Of a stretch of 64,000 nucleotides of DNA, positions 20,991-32,720 are shown one piece after another. How positions within the stretch are numbered: the first letter of the stretch is position 1; every line of letters begins with the position of its first letter. A program made the translations under genes and the position numbers. Below the pieces are notes generated by a model. The model was not told where the DNA came from. It was given only the letters and a program-made list of their open reading frames with translations, and made no database searches. This DNA comes from Homalodisca vitripennis (lineage: Eukaryota > Arthropoda > Insecta > Hemiptera > Cicadellidae): contig NC_060214.1 of the NCBI RefSeq assembly GCF_021130785.1, forward strand, positions 107,234,001 to 107,298,000. Direction: 5' to 3'.

Positions 20991-23731
20991 CATTGATACC
21001 TTATGTTTAACATGTTCTTATGAGTTAAAAGCAAGACTTTAGCCTTAATCAGTTAGGTCTTAAGAGCCAACTGTAGTGAACAATCTTGAGTTTTACCTCA
21101 CAAGAGCAACCTCAAATTCTGTTACGCCCCTTATTTTTGGGACTTATGGATTATACTACGTGTCTTGTTTTTCTTTTCCCTGCTAATCGTATACTTTTTC
21201 TGTATTTTTAATAAAAAATTACAAGTTTAAAAATTTGTTTCTAAGTAATCGATACAAATTATACATTAATAGTTCAACGACAACAAATAGGGACGTAAAG
21301 GTGTTGGAGGTTTAGCATTGTTCGTGTGGGGCTTCATCCAATGTGGTCGCCGCCACTGAGATTGTGCTTTAATGTGCCGTTTGTCAAATTGTACACGGGC
21401 ACGGTGCGTAAGCAATGACACGATTTGCCGGTGCTGGGCGTAGTTCAAGTCCTGCAGATCGTATCAGAGCAGTCAGACGTTGCAGATGTTATTACAGTCT
21501 GACTGTAAATACATCAGAGGGAACTGGGGGCAATCTTCTCTATGTTCAAGTAGAATTTATGATCAAGAGTGAATGCGTCACAGCATTTCCAATTGCGACA
21601 TATTTATCGTAAACGATATTATAATCGCGTCGACGACGTCATGAAAATAGACCGTGGAATATCGATTTGGCGGTTTGATCGTAAAACCTCTCGTTTTGCC
21701 GGGAGACAAGTTCATTGCAAACACAGTTACGCAGTATGTTATTGAATCCTCGCGCCGCATTTCATTGTTGTACGCGCTTCCTTTTAGATGTTGCTACATT
21801 TACCCAGTGTGGAATTTAGTGCACTGCCGTATTATTGTTACTAATTATGCAGGTATTGTTCATTCCAAAGCAAAGGTATAATTCGCTCAAATTTTGTCAA
21901 AATTTAACTATGGCATGTCTCAAACCGTTCAAATGCCATTTCAGTAGAAAACCATTCGACCTGGTTATGACTTTCAATATATATTTTTTTTTTTAAACTA
22001 ATCCTAGTATAAACAGACTTTTCGTAGGGATACAGTTTTTTAGATTCTTGTAACATACCTAGTATATAAAAAATACAGTAGTAGTATATATTGATGAATA
22101 TTCTTGCCGGGAATCACGGCAAATATATGGACTAGAAATAAACCGACACAACTGTCATGAAGGACCTAACACAACGTGACGATGTTGCAGGTTAAGTTAA
22201 AATGTTCCATCTCTGTATGAAAGGAACAATTTCAACTAAGTGAAGTAATCACATATGTTGATAACTCACTGAGAAATGTCGTATGATGAAATTGACAGTA
22301 TATTCTGTTTTCTAATTTTTGTAATCTTGAGTTTTTCTCAATGCTATCGTGGTTGCCCATTGGATCAATATAATAAATGTGTTAGAATTACTTATTATTT
22401 TGATGCCCTTTGGCCTTTTTACCCCGAATTCAATAAGGTTCTTCTTGGAACCAAGATGAGACTACGCGCCAAAATTTAAGTCCCAGGGCTGTTCTATCGA
22501 GACCTTACGCGTAATCACACACTGACTGACGACGACACGGTTTTTGTAAGAATCTGTCAGGTCCTTAATCTGTTATGCCCTCTATGTTTAAACATTACAA
22601 GAAAGTTAAGTAAATCGCTTTTGATAAAAAAAACGTGCATGTTATAGCTACCTAAACGGCAAATTTTCGATTTCGTGTAATCCCATGATCATAATCTCAT
22701 ATAATAAAAACTCGATTATAACCGTTGTCTAGGTGATGAGGATAATGCAGCGGGGAATAATATTAATTACGTCACCAGGATAGCTGCAGCAGCATTCAGC
22801 GTCCGGTATCAGCGTTTTTTATCTGGCGTGGCATTGGTACATTGCAAAATATGGCTTTCATTTAGGGACTGGTGTTTAAAAATGCATTCTCTTATTGGAA
22901 ATTGATTCACGGTACCATTGCATTGCAATATTAGAAATAATGTTATAATTACCCCTTTAGCATTATTAGTTTTGCATATTCGTCCCAACTCCAACTTTGA
23001 AAAAGTGCTTAACGAAGTTTTCACGAAATTGGTTAAGGGCACTGTTTTACCTTAGACGAAGTAATGGTTTGCGGAGATGTACTTACATCTGGAATGGTAT
23101 TTTCATCTTGGATAAAATTGTAATAATCGGGACGGTTTGAAGTTATCAAGAATGCGTTTTTAATTTTGAAGTTTAACTTCACGTTTGCAAACTTCTGTTT
23201 GATATTGTGAAGAGGAATATTTGCCTGACACTAAAGACGTGACACAGCCAGGTAATGAGACAATTTTAATAAATGTTAATGTAATTCAGTTATGTGTTAA
23301 CCTGAGAACAATGTTCCCAAATTCTCGCAGGAGCTCGAACACTAAGCCACGCTAAGTACGGAAAATGTTAATTTTAATGTGAGTTCACGTCGACTCGGGA
23401 AATTTAATTTCGCTGGAACTTTTGATGTTAATTCTCAGAGCTCTCGCAAGTTTCTCGGCGATATAAACTGTTTAATTTCTGAATTGTTTGGGTCTTATTG
23501 CGTTCTACAATTCCCCTCCTTCTGAGTTGGCACAGTGTAGTTGAATTCTAAACATCACTTCCAGGGTGTTTAATTTTTAGAGTGTAACAACAAAAGCTTG
23601 TTGCTACATTATCGTGTCTGCAAAAGTTATCTTGAGTGGTTTTAGGAGAGTTCCCAACATTATAAAGGGAACTACTATAAGGGATACGTTAGGGTGGGTG
23701 TAGATGAAAGAGGCGAACACGCATTGAATGT
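20991..23731. other. intergenic DNA, no gene seen
   Basis: Several frames of 60-77 codons occur (21266-21448 -, 21415-21612 +, 21654-21881 +, 22276-22479 +, 22809-23042 -). None shows a domain or splice context. The block 23340-23560 is somewhat GC-richer, with TTAATTT and CTCGG words, and could be regulatory, without direct proof. Confidence 0.35.
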
Positions 23732-23855
23732 TGTTGTCAGTAATCAAGTGCAGAAGCCAAAGCACTGCTGGAGGGTCGCACATGAAGATACTGATAGTGA
23801 ATGATATGTGAGGCTTCATAGTCAACAGGCGCCAGGCCGAATGTTCCCGAACAAT
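23732..23855 (+). repeat. dispersed repeat family R120, copy 2
   Basis: The blocks AATCAAGTGCAGAAGCCAAA, GGGTCGCACA, GAAGATA.TGATAGTG and CAACAGGCGCCAGGCCGAAT occur in the same order as at 9468-9590. This copy has more changes in its middle. The plus-strand frame that starts at 23808 inside it is not conserved in the other copy. Confidence 0.7.
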
Positions 23856-25227
23856 ACTCATTTTACGATTGGTCTCTTGTTATTTAGTCTGATAGTAAAC
23901 AAATTGTTGTCAACGCGCACCGTCTTTGTGCCCTTGGCGTGGTGGGTCAAAAGCCGACTGTTCAAATACAATACTGTTCGTGTTGCCAAAATTCTTCACT
24001 AGCTATAGTGTTGTATTAATACGGTTCTTTGACGCCTCATGTCTGCTCAGTTGAGCATTTCCCTTCCTCCCACAGGGCACTCTTTCCCGCCCACTCCGAG
24101 TTGGGACTTCCTCAAGGTGCGGAGCTGGCTCCATTTTTCTTTTATCTTCGGTATATCATCCGTTTACTAGTTCCCTCTTGGCCCTCCTTCAATCGGACAG
24201 AAATAGTTCCTTAAGTATCGATTATTGTTGGTGGATCGATCGAAACGGAAAGTCTAGGCGTTTTATTCTTGTGCTGATATTAATGTCAGTTCGATCTTTA
24301 CAGATAGCCGAATAAAATCAGTATCGTTCCTTTGTTGTCTTGCCATAAATCTATTCACTCTTATTTTATACGCCATTGTTTGGCCTAGACATTTTCCTGT
24401 GTCATCTTTCTTGCCGTGGTAGACCTTGACTGTGGTCACAATTTGTGCGGTAACCTTGCGGTTATAAATGCAAATGCGCTATCAGTGATCTCTACAATGC
24501 CTTCACTGTGGAGTAGATAACATTTACTCAGAACCAATTGCGGGTGCGGAATAAATTTGTATCTCAATTAGAAAATAATTGAATGCACTTAGATTTAAAA
24601 TAACTGTTGATTTCAGGATGAAATAACATAATTATAATTGTTAGTCTTACGTCAGTTAACTTGTATCTGATTTGATATTTGAAGGCCACATGACGATAAA
24701 CGGAAGTCTACTGTATTAACAACAAGGACACATCAGCGCAGTGTATAAATTTCAGAAAATGGAAGTGCTGGTGTAGTTTAACCGTATAATGTTGGCTTTT
24801 TGCTGATAATGGTAGCAGCGCTCGTGGCGGCAAGACCATCAATCAAGTTCAGGAAGTCTGTGGCAGATGCGGCGTTACAGAATGGATTGAGGTTACCTCC
24901 TCCAGCGACTATAGGAATCTCTTTAGGAATTGATACAGTTTGATTGATCGGTTATTCCTAAAACATTGAAATTTATAACTGGGAATATTCTATCCTTTCT
25001 TTTCTAGTACATTATTGATTACTTCCGCTAATTGTATTTGGATGAGCGTTTTCTTATGGAACGTCTTAAACAATAAAGAATAAAGAATGGTTGTATTGTG
25101 TATGGTTGTATTAGTTTCGCAGGAAGTAAATCAGTCATGCGGACGAGGTGTGGTGAGGTCCGGGGATTATTTCAGTTAGTTCTGTGGTCCGACGCTAGGG
25201 CTGCGCCACTGTAACTGTTCAAATATT
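23856..25227. other. intergenic DNA, no gene seen
   Basis: A frame at 24029-24214 contains GLPQGAELAPFFF, which faintly recalls a reverse-transcriptase motif. No catalytic YxDD or flanking RT sequence follows, so it is not called. The rest shows no supported feature. Confidence 0.35.
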
Positions 25228-25701
25228 TGCTATCTAACCGCTCACTCCACAGATGACAGTCCATATGTAATGCTATCTAACCTCTCACTCCACAGATGAC
25301 AGTCCATGCGTATTGCTATCTAACCTCTCACACCACAGACTGATGACAGCCCCATACGTAATGCTAACTAACCTCTCACTCCACAGATGACAGTCCATGC
25401 GTATTGCTATCTAACCTCTCACTCCACAGATGACAGTCCATGCGTATTGCTATCTAACCTCTCACTCCACAGATGACAGTCCATGCGTATTGCTATCTAA
25501 CCTCTCACTCCACAGCTGATGACAGTCCATGCGTATTGCTATCTAACCTCTCACTCCACAGCTGATGACAGTCCATGCGTATTGCTATCTAACCTCTCAC
25601 TCCACAGCTGATGACAGTCCATGCGTATTGCTATCTAACCTCTCACTCCACAGACAACAGTCCATGCGTTGTGCTATCTAAACTCCCACTCCACAGATGA
25701 C
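25228..25701. repeat. 43-bp minisatellite, 11 copies (some 46 bp)
   Basis: CTATCTAACCTCTCACTCC followed by ACAGATGACAGTCCATGCG and TATTG is the unit. CTATCTAA-type starts occur near 25230, 25272, 25315, 25363, 25406, 25449, 25492, 25538, 25584, 25630 and 25673. Three or four consecutive copies carry a 3-base insertion (CAGCTGATGACAG), making 46-bp units that are nearly identical to each other. This block most likely duplicated last. Edge copies are the most diverged. Confidence 0.95.
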
Positions 25702-26229
25702 ATAGCGCTCAGTGTGCTATGCCTCAGTTTAAATAGCATTGTATGAGTTGTATATTGTGTAACTAAGGTATTATGGAACACCCTGACCACGTGTTGTTGT
25801 TTCTCGTCCTACGTAGTTGGTGCGCCTCGACAACAAGTTTTATGTTAATTCCCCCCATGTTCCAAGCACGTGCCTCAGTTTGGATGGGTTCCAGCCGATA
25901 TTTCCATCTGGCGATCATCGGCCAGTGTGCCAAACTGCTATCTCACCTTGACACGGCGTACCAGATATATAGGCGGGGACCGTTTGAAATTCCGACCCGC
26001 CTTTAAATAAGGTCCACGAGCAATTTAAATGCTCAAAAGGTGGATAGAATTTAAGATGCACAGGAAGAATATACTCATTTCTGATAAATTTCTCCAGATA
26101 AACTTCCTCTTTTATTTATTCTGAGGAGACGCTCTTTGCTTCCAGGTTAGGTAGGCGTCAACAAAAATAGCACTTAAGGCGGTCGACGCGAATGGTCGAT
26201 AATACCTCTTGTTTCTCAAGAGCTCCACA
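25702..26229. other. intergenic DNA, no gene seen
   Basis: A 77-codon frame at 25773-26006 lies in a GC-richer patch. It is not recognised. Confidence 0.35.
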
Positions 26230-27190
26230 AACTAAAAGGGAACGTTTCCAGCTACACCACAACAGCCCATTACCCGTTTTCCCGTCCACGTTCCGGTATC
26301 AGGAGTTCAATTTACGGTGCTAATAAATATTCCATTAAGCAAAACGCCTTTTAGCGCTTGTATTTGTTAGAGATTTTATCTTGGAGCATGGAAAGTTTAC
26401 AATTTAAATTAAATCATTTCCCGGCCTCTTGTTTCTCGAGGGCCAGGTCAATTAAAAGAAATTGTTTTTTTTACAGTGCCACATCGCTTTTGTTGATATT
26501 ACACAAGTAATTGTTCATCTCGGGATTCTACAGCGATAGGTAATTCGAGACAATTTGAGTATTGGAAGTGAATTTTGTTATTTGTCTTCCAATCTTCTTC
26601 AGTTTTTCTCCAGAAGTTATCACACATGAAAAACTCTAGACTCTTAACGACAATACAAAGGATGTGCTGATCCTGATCGACCTGAATTCGTGTTATATTT
26701 CAACCCCATCGAGTCTCGTCGTTAAAACCGAGAAGATCGCCAATCGCTGAAGTGGTCTGAAGAGGCATTCAGACCCTCTGCTCTCTGGAATTCAGATCAC
26801 AAAGCGGAAGTGGACGGATAGCAGATCTGTTCCAGCTGGGCACGTTTTCTTATCACATCCATCGTGGCCCGTCAGCACCGTGAAGACACTGGAAAGCTCT
26901 CCACGAGCGAGCTGAGCGCTGGAGTGGTTAATCCCCCGGGAAGATTGCACAGCCCGAGTGTGATAAATCATGAAGAGGCGAGCCTGTGAGGAGATTACCG
27001 GCGCCACCCTTGTCTCCGTTACCTCCGCCCCGTAACGCCGGAGACGGATGAAAATCTTATGTTTGTAAGACGTTAATCGAGGGATAACATGCGCCCCCGC
27101 TTACTTCCCTGCTGCTTCCTTCTCGTTAAGTGATTCCGCAGCTAACCCCCTTCAACGGCTTTGCCAGTGCGGAGTTGAAGTGATTCAACT
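26230..27190. promoter_or_regulatory. GC-richer non-coding block, possible regulatory DNA
   Basis: Two patches (26240-26460 and 26790-27190) are richer in GC and CpG than the flanks. They carry TTAAT, AATTAA and GTGATAAATCA words with no durable frame on either strand. Words such as CGCCGGAGACGG and CCCGGGAAG suggest constraint rather than drift. Without a second species this is inference. Confidence 0.2.
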
Positions 27191-27462
27191 ACGTGTCAAT
27201 TATTCTTCTCGGTGCGAACAAATAGTTTTTACAGCTTTTTCGGTACTAGAAAATAGTATTAATTTAATTTGGAAACATCTTTTCCAACTTTTAACCCTAC
27301 TATTGTATTACTACCTGACATAAAAAATTTATTATTGACCTTGAGAGGTTGTCGCCACACTTTCATTAAAATAAACATTTAGTTCAAACTAAATCACCAA
27401 TCCGATTTCCTCGTCTTCCGTATTATAAGCAGCGATTTTGTGATTTAATTAATGATAAAATT

Positions 27463-27830
27463 GTTTTTATTTGTTTATTTTATTATTGTTATTTTATTTA
27501 GTCTTTTGGTTATTTATATTATATATTAGGTTCAATTTAGGGACCATTTTGACAGTGATTAAATCCGAAAATAACTTTATAACGTTTAGATTGAATAAGT
27601 ATTACTATTATTATTTATTTAGTCCTCTGTTATTCATCTTTCTTAAAAACGAGCAAGGAACCACTCATATAGCGATTAAATCCGAGCATAAATTTATAAT
27701 GTTTTGGCTGAATAAATATTACTATTATTTATTTATTTGGTCTTTTGGTTATTTATCGTTTTTGTATACATTTAAGGAATGATGACTGTGATAGTAATTA
27801 AATACGAACATTTGTTTATTTTGAATGTAT
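27463..27830. repeat. ~120-bp degenerate tandem repeat, 3 copies
   Basis: GATTAAATCCGA occurs at 27557 and 27674, and a diverged AATTAAATACGA at 27796, giving spacings of 117 and about 122. TTATTTAGTC or TTTGGTC plus TTTTGGTTATTTAT, and TTGAATAA.TATTACTATTAT, recur in the same order. This is an old duplication in very AT-rich DNA. The plus-strand 103-codon frame through it is repetitive. Confidence 0.75.
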
Positions 27831-28394
27831 TTTTCAGGTACGTACTTCTCCCTCGAGCTGTTATATGAAAGTAGTAAGTAGATACATTAGTTAATTGGTC
27901 ACCAAGTGGACGTTTCTTCAATACTTTCTTTACTTTATTTTTTAATACTGAACATTTTCACTTGAAATGTTAAAATATTGTCGAATAAGTCAAATCACTT
28001 GTTTCGTCTATATATTATTAAAATAAGTATTTAAATACAACCATATTAGCTAAAATAGTCACGATAGCTGTCGTGGTTGTTTCAAATTAGCATTGAATTG
28101 CTTTATGGTGCCTTGATTCCTTTGCTTATGCCAGAACAAATTCTGTCCTTTTGAAGGGCTCAGGTGGAACGGAACGCCGGAAAGAGAATAATGGCGCCTC
28201 CCTTGAGGACACTCGGATATTCGTCCTCAAAATTGCTTACCCTACCCTCATAAAGTGACTCGGGCTCTTTGTTGAGATTTTTATTTTCTTCGGGCTCATA
28301 ATATTTCCTTGTTTTTACAGAACTTTGTGCATTTTTGGCCATCTTGTTTAAATGACCGAAGAAACTCCACTTATTATCTTAAACTCCCCTGAGT
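27831..28394. other. intergenic DNA, no gene seen
   Basis: No supported feature. A short frame at 28160-28342 (-) has a charged composition but no domain. Confidence 0.4.
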
Positions 28395-28640
28395 GTGGAT
28401 GGAGTTGTTTCACAATCTACAACTCCTGGAGTTCTCACCTTTATTATCGACCGCGACTCCACGACAAGTGCGGCTTATCAGGGAGCTCTGGGCCGCGGGC
28501 GGGAGTCGGATGAATGGAGTATCGACCCGGGGGTGAAGAAGGGGGTGATGAGGGGCCACCCCTCCCTGCTGTGCTGCAGTACAATACACCCCCTCCTCCC
28601 ACTTCTGGAGCCGCTCCAGAGCTACCCCCGCTCGGGATAA
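28395..28640. other. GC-rich island of ~240 bp
   Basis: This is one of the most GC-rich blocks of the window (28470-28630), with clear edges and several CpG steps. The 81-codon plus frame is open through it but has no recognisable domain. A control element or an unrecognised exon are both possible. Confidence 0.2.
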
Positions 28641-29449
28641 ATCGCTATGTGATAACTTAATAATACGACTCCCATCCAGATATTGGCTTTCGTGGAAAGC
28701 CCTTTATGTACAAGCGCACTAATGGACTTGATTCGCTCGTTTCTATGATCTGCTCGCATCAACCTGCGATTGGCTTTTCATACATCAAATTTATCATGAA
28801 TAGCGGTACTACCCTGAAAACTAAGTGAAAATTATGTTCCTTATTATGTACTGCCTTCAACACTTATTTTAGGTTCAATCGTATTGGTGGAGCATAGGCG
28901 AAGTTTATCCTACAATTTTCTAGAGAAAAGGGTGGTCAATATTCTTAATCCCCCCCCCCCCCCCAGTACATGGACATGGACCATGGCACACCGGATCGTG
29001 TTCTGTTTTAGGTTATGCGCGGATAACTCAAGGATCATTTCACTGAAACGTCTAGGAAAGATGGATTTTTAGAGCTAATACACAATAAGTGCTTACAGAT
29101 TCGTAAACGTTGTAATTGATGTCTTTAAAAAACATGACGTATATACTTATAACATAACGGTCGATTTAACACTACTATGTAATTTGACCGAGTGTTCTCG
29201 GGAAATTAGTAGACACGTCCGGGGCACATTACGTTATTAATTACCGGTACATTTTGACCAAAGCACCTAACTTTTTCTTTCAACGCATACAATTGTAATA
29301 AAATTGAACAAAGAAATTAACACCGTACGTCAATTTTCTGTCTCATTTATAATATTAAAATAGTTTTGTTGTGGATAATTCGTATTCCCATGCAAAAGAA
29401 TTAAAGAAAGAAATGAAATTATTGTTGTTATTATTATTATTATTGTAGG
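28641..29449. other. intergenic DNA with C15 tract
   Basis: A run of 15 C lies at 28950-28964. No gene or repeat family is seen otherwise. Confidence 0.4.
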
Positions 29450-29479
29450 ATCCATCAGTTACAGGTCATACATTTTATT

Positions 29480-30238
29480 TCTTTATAATGTATTTTAAAA
29501 GTACAAAATACGCTTTATTATTATATTTGTTAAAATTCTCGTTTAAATAATGTCAAAATCGTGTGTTGTATTTTATGAGTACATATAATAAAATAAATGT
29601 ATTATTTATTCAGTTTAAGTCGTTCTTGTGCCACAATTTGAAAATCTATCTAAGATATTAGTTTCAATCACGATCACAGGAACTATAATTGCCTCATTAT
29701 TTACTCCAAGCCAATAAAGACTGGCAAAGGAATTTAATGATCATTTTAATAAATGCAATTCTACGCAACTAGCGTCTTTGTTTGTTTGTTGTTTTTGTTA
29801 CTCGAAAGCCTTTTAGTATTTAGTATCGATTATATTATTTTAGAAGGTATATATTAAGTGGATCGGCTTCTCCTTTTTCGAAAAAACATACGAAAATAGT
29901 GCATTTTTTTATTATGTTTCTAAACTTCTGGTTTAAATTAAGTCAAACGTTTTTAAGATCATGTCAAAATATTTGTTCTATTTTATGGGTTGATATAATA
30001 CGATTAAAATATATAATAGAAAAATAATAAAATGATTGATTTTTTTCGTTCAATCTACGTTTCAATTTACGTCATTCCACACTTTTTCAAAGTCCTTTTA
30101 AAAATAGTGATTTAAATTAAATCACAGTGACTATTATTGCCACATCGTGTACTCCAAAATAGAGACTGGCAAAAGGAACTTTACGTTTATTGAAATCTAT
30201 TCAACTCGTGCCTTTTTTTTATTCGAAAGCCTTGAGCC
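29480..30238. repeat. old tandem duplication, unit ~410-445 bp
   Basis: ACTCCAA...AAGACTGGCAAAGGAA(T/C)TT lies near 29704 and 30149 (offset 445). ATTGCC(T/A)CAT, AATGTCAAAAT or ATGTCAAAATAT, TATTTTATG(A/G)G and CGAAAGCCTT (29813 and 30223, offset 410) recur in the same order. Divergence is high, so the event is old. The copies could also be two insertions of one AT-rich element side by side. Confidence 0.65.
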
Positions 30239-31280
30239 AAGTTCACACTTGAAACGCTAGGTCTTACCAAGAGTTGATGTGGCGACTGTCGTTGTTCAGA
30301 GTAAATGCCAGAAGAAGCGACAGACGAAGTGGTCATTGGAGAGAGAAATGCCCAGGGAGTAATAGAAAGTTATGAAGAGACAATAACAAGGCTAGTTTAT
30401 TACACCGCTTGGCGGCTGTGATGTAGCCGCGTCTGTGCTGTAACAACAACCTGAATGTTACAGTAGTATTCTGCAGCGTCGTTTTTAAACCAGCGCGGTA
30501 TTTATGTTTTATCACTCGACTCTTTACTTGGCTGTTTAATTGCTGGTGCATTCTTACCGCCCAATGTCGGAGAGCACTTGTTTCCGGAATTCTTTGGTTA
30601 GTTTGTAATTTATCACGTCAGAATTTTTGAAATAGCACCAAGTGAGCCTACAATGTTCTGGATTAGTGTTACAAATAATTATTAAACGCTTGGATAATTT
30701 TTGAACGCCATAAATATTGTTGTTCTAGAGATTCTGTACTAGGCGTTTGTACCCTTACGTAAATTAAAAAACTCGATAATAGCTTACTGTTCTGATCCAC
30801 AGATGGTTGGAAGGTGAAAAACTTAGTGGTTCATTCATAACTTGTATCCTCCTTCAAGTCTTTTAAAGATTTTGAATGGGGAGGCTATGCCATTAGAGCC
30901 TGGCACTTGGATTCAAATTTCTATGACGAATGCGGTGTGTTGAGAGCAGAAAGATTCGTAACCACAGCGAGTCAAAGATGATTTGGATGATTTAAACATA
31001 TAGCGCAGTACCGTTGTTTTATTACTTTTATGTTAATCCACGAAGAACGTGAGCCCAAACCAAGATTTGACACCGAATCCTCGGGGCGATAAGCTGAGAC
31101 GTTAACTGGGAGTGACGTAAAAGCGCTAGTTTACTCAACTGGAAGTGATAAACACTTCTTTCAAATAATTCAATTGTCAGATTTTGGCGATCGATTCTCG
31201 AACCCGAATGATTGATTCGAGATTCGGTTTTGTCAATCCGATTCATCGGGAAAAATCAACATGTCGGCGTTGCCGTATCT
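30239..31280. other. intergenic DNA, no gene seen
   Basis: Frames at 30333-30551 (-) and 31028-31246 (-) are not recognised. The second contains a short internal repeat (RIDKTESRINHSGSRIDRQN) from the underlying direct repeat. Confidence 0.35.
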
Positions 31281-31305
31281 TAAAGACGGGCGTTGCCCGT
31301 CTTTA
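31281..31305. repeat. perfect 11-bp hairpin
   Basis: TAAAGACGGGC and its exact complement GCCCGTCTTTA are separated by GTT. It lies alone, with no gene upstream that it could terminate. In a eukaryotic intergenic region it is probably a chance or relic inverted repeat. Confidence 0.8.
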
Positions 31306-31489
31306 GTCTATGCGCACTGAAAACTGTAGAACGGGCCGTGCTCGTACTTATTATATGATTTGTTGATCATTTAATCGGAAGGTTTGCAAGGGGGCGTCCC
31401 TCACTCGTGCTTCATGGCCACTCTTACACAAGCATATATACTCATCACATCCTTGGCTGAACTTCCGGGAGATGAACACAGAAGATAGG

Positions 31490-31780
31490 ATCAGTGCAAA
31501 CAATCCGCTGGCTCAGACTTACATCAGGACCGGTCGACCGCATCCTCTGAGTAATCCTGCCAATTGAGCCGTCAAGGACCCTTTGTTTGCCGTGACGTCA
31601 GCGCTCCTAACTGGTGTTACTTGTTCCCACAATTCATTTGCGTGTCCTCCTCGTAATGTGCCTAACCACGGCCAACTATAATGTTCCCTTGTAATCCTTC
31701 CTTTGTACATCCGGATTCAGCCACAATAGCGCTAATCCCCGTAATGTGTTTGTCCGTACAGAATGTCCTTGTATGGACAA
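31490..31780. promoter_or_regulatory. GC-richer non-coding block, possible regulatory DNA
   Basis: The block contains a CRE-type word (GTGACGTCAGC, 31592-31602), CCAATTGA and several TAAT words, and lacks a supported frame. CRE sites are known CREB/ATF targets. Whether this one works is inference. Confidence 0.2.
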
Positions 31781-31939
31781 TTACCTGCGGTTCGGCGTTT
31801 TTTCAGTGTCGTTAAATCCCGCCTCGCGTACGTTTATCTGAGGTCCAAACTAAATGTTTAATCACAAGCATACGATCTATGAGTACTAGACTCTAAAAGA
31901 TAAATATTCTATTGAAATTCTGCAAGGAATGTGATGGAA

Positions 31940-32217
31940 ACAGGATTTTCGGACATTGCCTATAATTAAGTGGTACAAGAAATCAGTAACACTCAACGTT
32001 TCGATTCTGCAATCTGACCTCTTCTTCAGGTGGATAACTAACCTAACACATAATTGCGGTCAAGGTTGAAATAAACAAATTATGGCAGAGCACTGTAACA
32101 AACGTAAATCAAGAACCAGAACAACCGTATTGAGAGTCAACTCCATGCACACTATCTCTAAACTACGCATTTAATAAACAAAACACTAGTTTTATTAAAA
32201 CTGAATCAAATAATACC
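31940..32217. mobile_element. FB1 foldback family, one-armed copy
   Basis: The arm starts GAAACAGGATTTTCGGACAT and continues through CAACGTTTCGATTCTGCA, ATCTGACCTCTTCTTCAGG and TAACACATAATTGC, matching the left arm at 9733-9842. Homology continues into the interior of that copy (TGAAATAAA, AACTC...ATGCAC, AACACTA...ATTAAAAC, AATAATAC). No inverted partner arm follows, so this copy is truncated or the family can exist with one arm. Confidence 0.7.
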
Positions 32218-32439
32218 ACTGCTAAAATTGTTGGGTACTACTATTTATCAGCTCATATCTTTTAGTGCGATTAGGTACCGTAATGTAGATTAAAGATTTG
32301 TATTTGTTCTTAGTGATTGTAGGATTTTTTTTATAAATAAATGGAACATAATTTTTAATATTAAAATAAAATCTTGAGCTTCGTTTCTTTTTCTTGCGTC
32401 TCATTTCTTTCGCATGCGGGATTCTATGGAAAAACCGCA

Positions 32440-32720
32440 TTTAAAATTAATCCCCCGGTACACGGCTGATTGCAACGCATTCACTAAAGGGTTCTGCAAC
32501 TGAAAAAGGCTCGATGCCATTAACGTAATTAAACTTCGCTCACCGACGAGACCATGAATGAACGCTCTCGGAGATGGAATGACGAGCGGGCTTTGAGGGT
32601 GAAATGCAATTAATCACGGGCTTATGTTGATGGAATAATGGCCCGGTTGGCTTTGTGGAGCGTGTACGGGGCTTGATGAGTAATGGTAATGGATGGCTCG
32701 TCGCTGCTAGATACTCGCTA
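32440..32720. promoter_or_regulatory. GC-richer non-coding block with homeodomain-type words
   Basis: AATTAATC, CGTAATTAAAC, GCAATTAATCAC, GTAATGGTAATGG and CATTAAC lie within about 280 bp of otherwise GC-richer sequence with no frame. TAATTA-type cores are known homeodomain targets. Clustering hints at an enhancer. Function is inferred only. Confidence 0.25.

Noticed and set aside
24029..24214. GLPQGAELAPFFF resembling the reverse-transcriptase motif GxPQGxxLxPxLF
   Set aside because: No further RT motif (notably YxDD about 35-45 residues later) and no upstream homology. The match is short enough to be chance.
25228..25701. CRISPR-like array
   Set aside because: The unit repeats head to tail with no unique spacers and no cas genes; it is a minisatellite. 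The same applies to the 27-, 44- and 89-bp arrays.
31281..31305. intrinsic terminator (GC-rich hairpin)
   Set aside because: The context is eukaryotic, no gene lies upstream, and no T-run follows.
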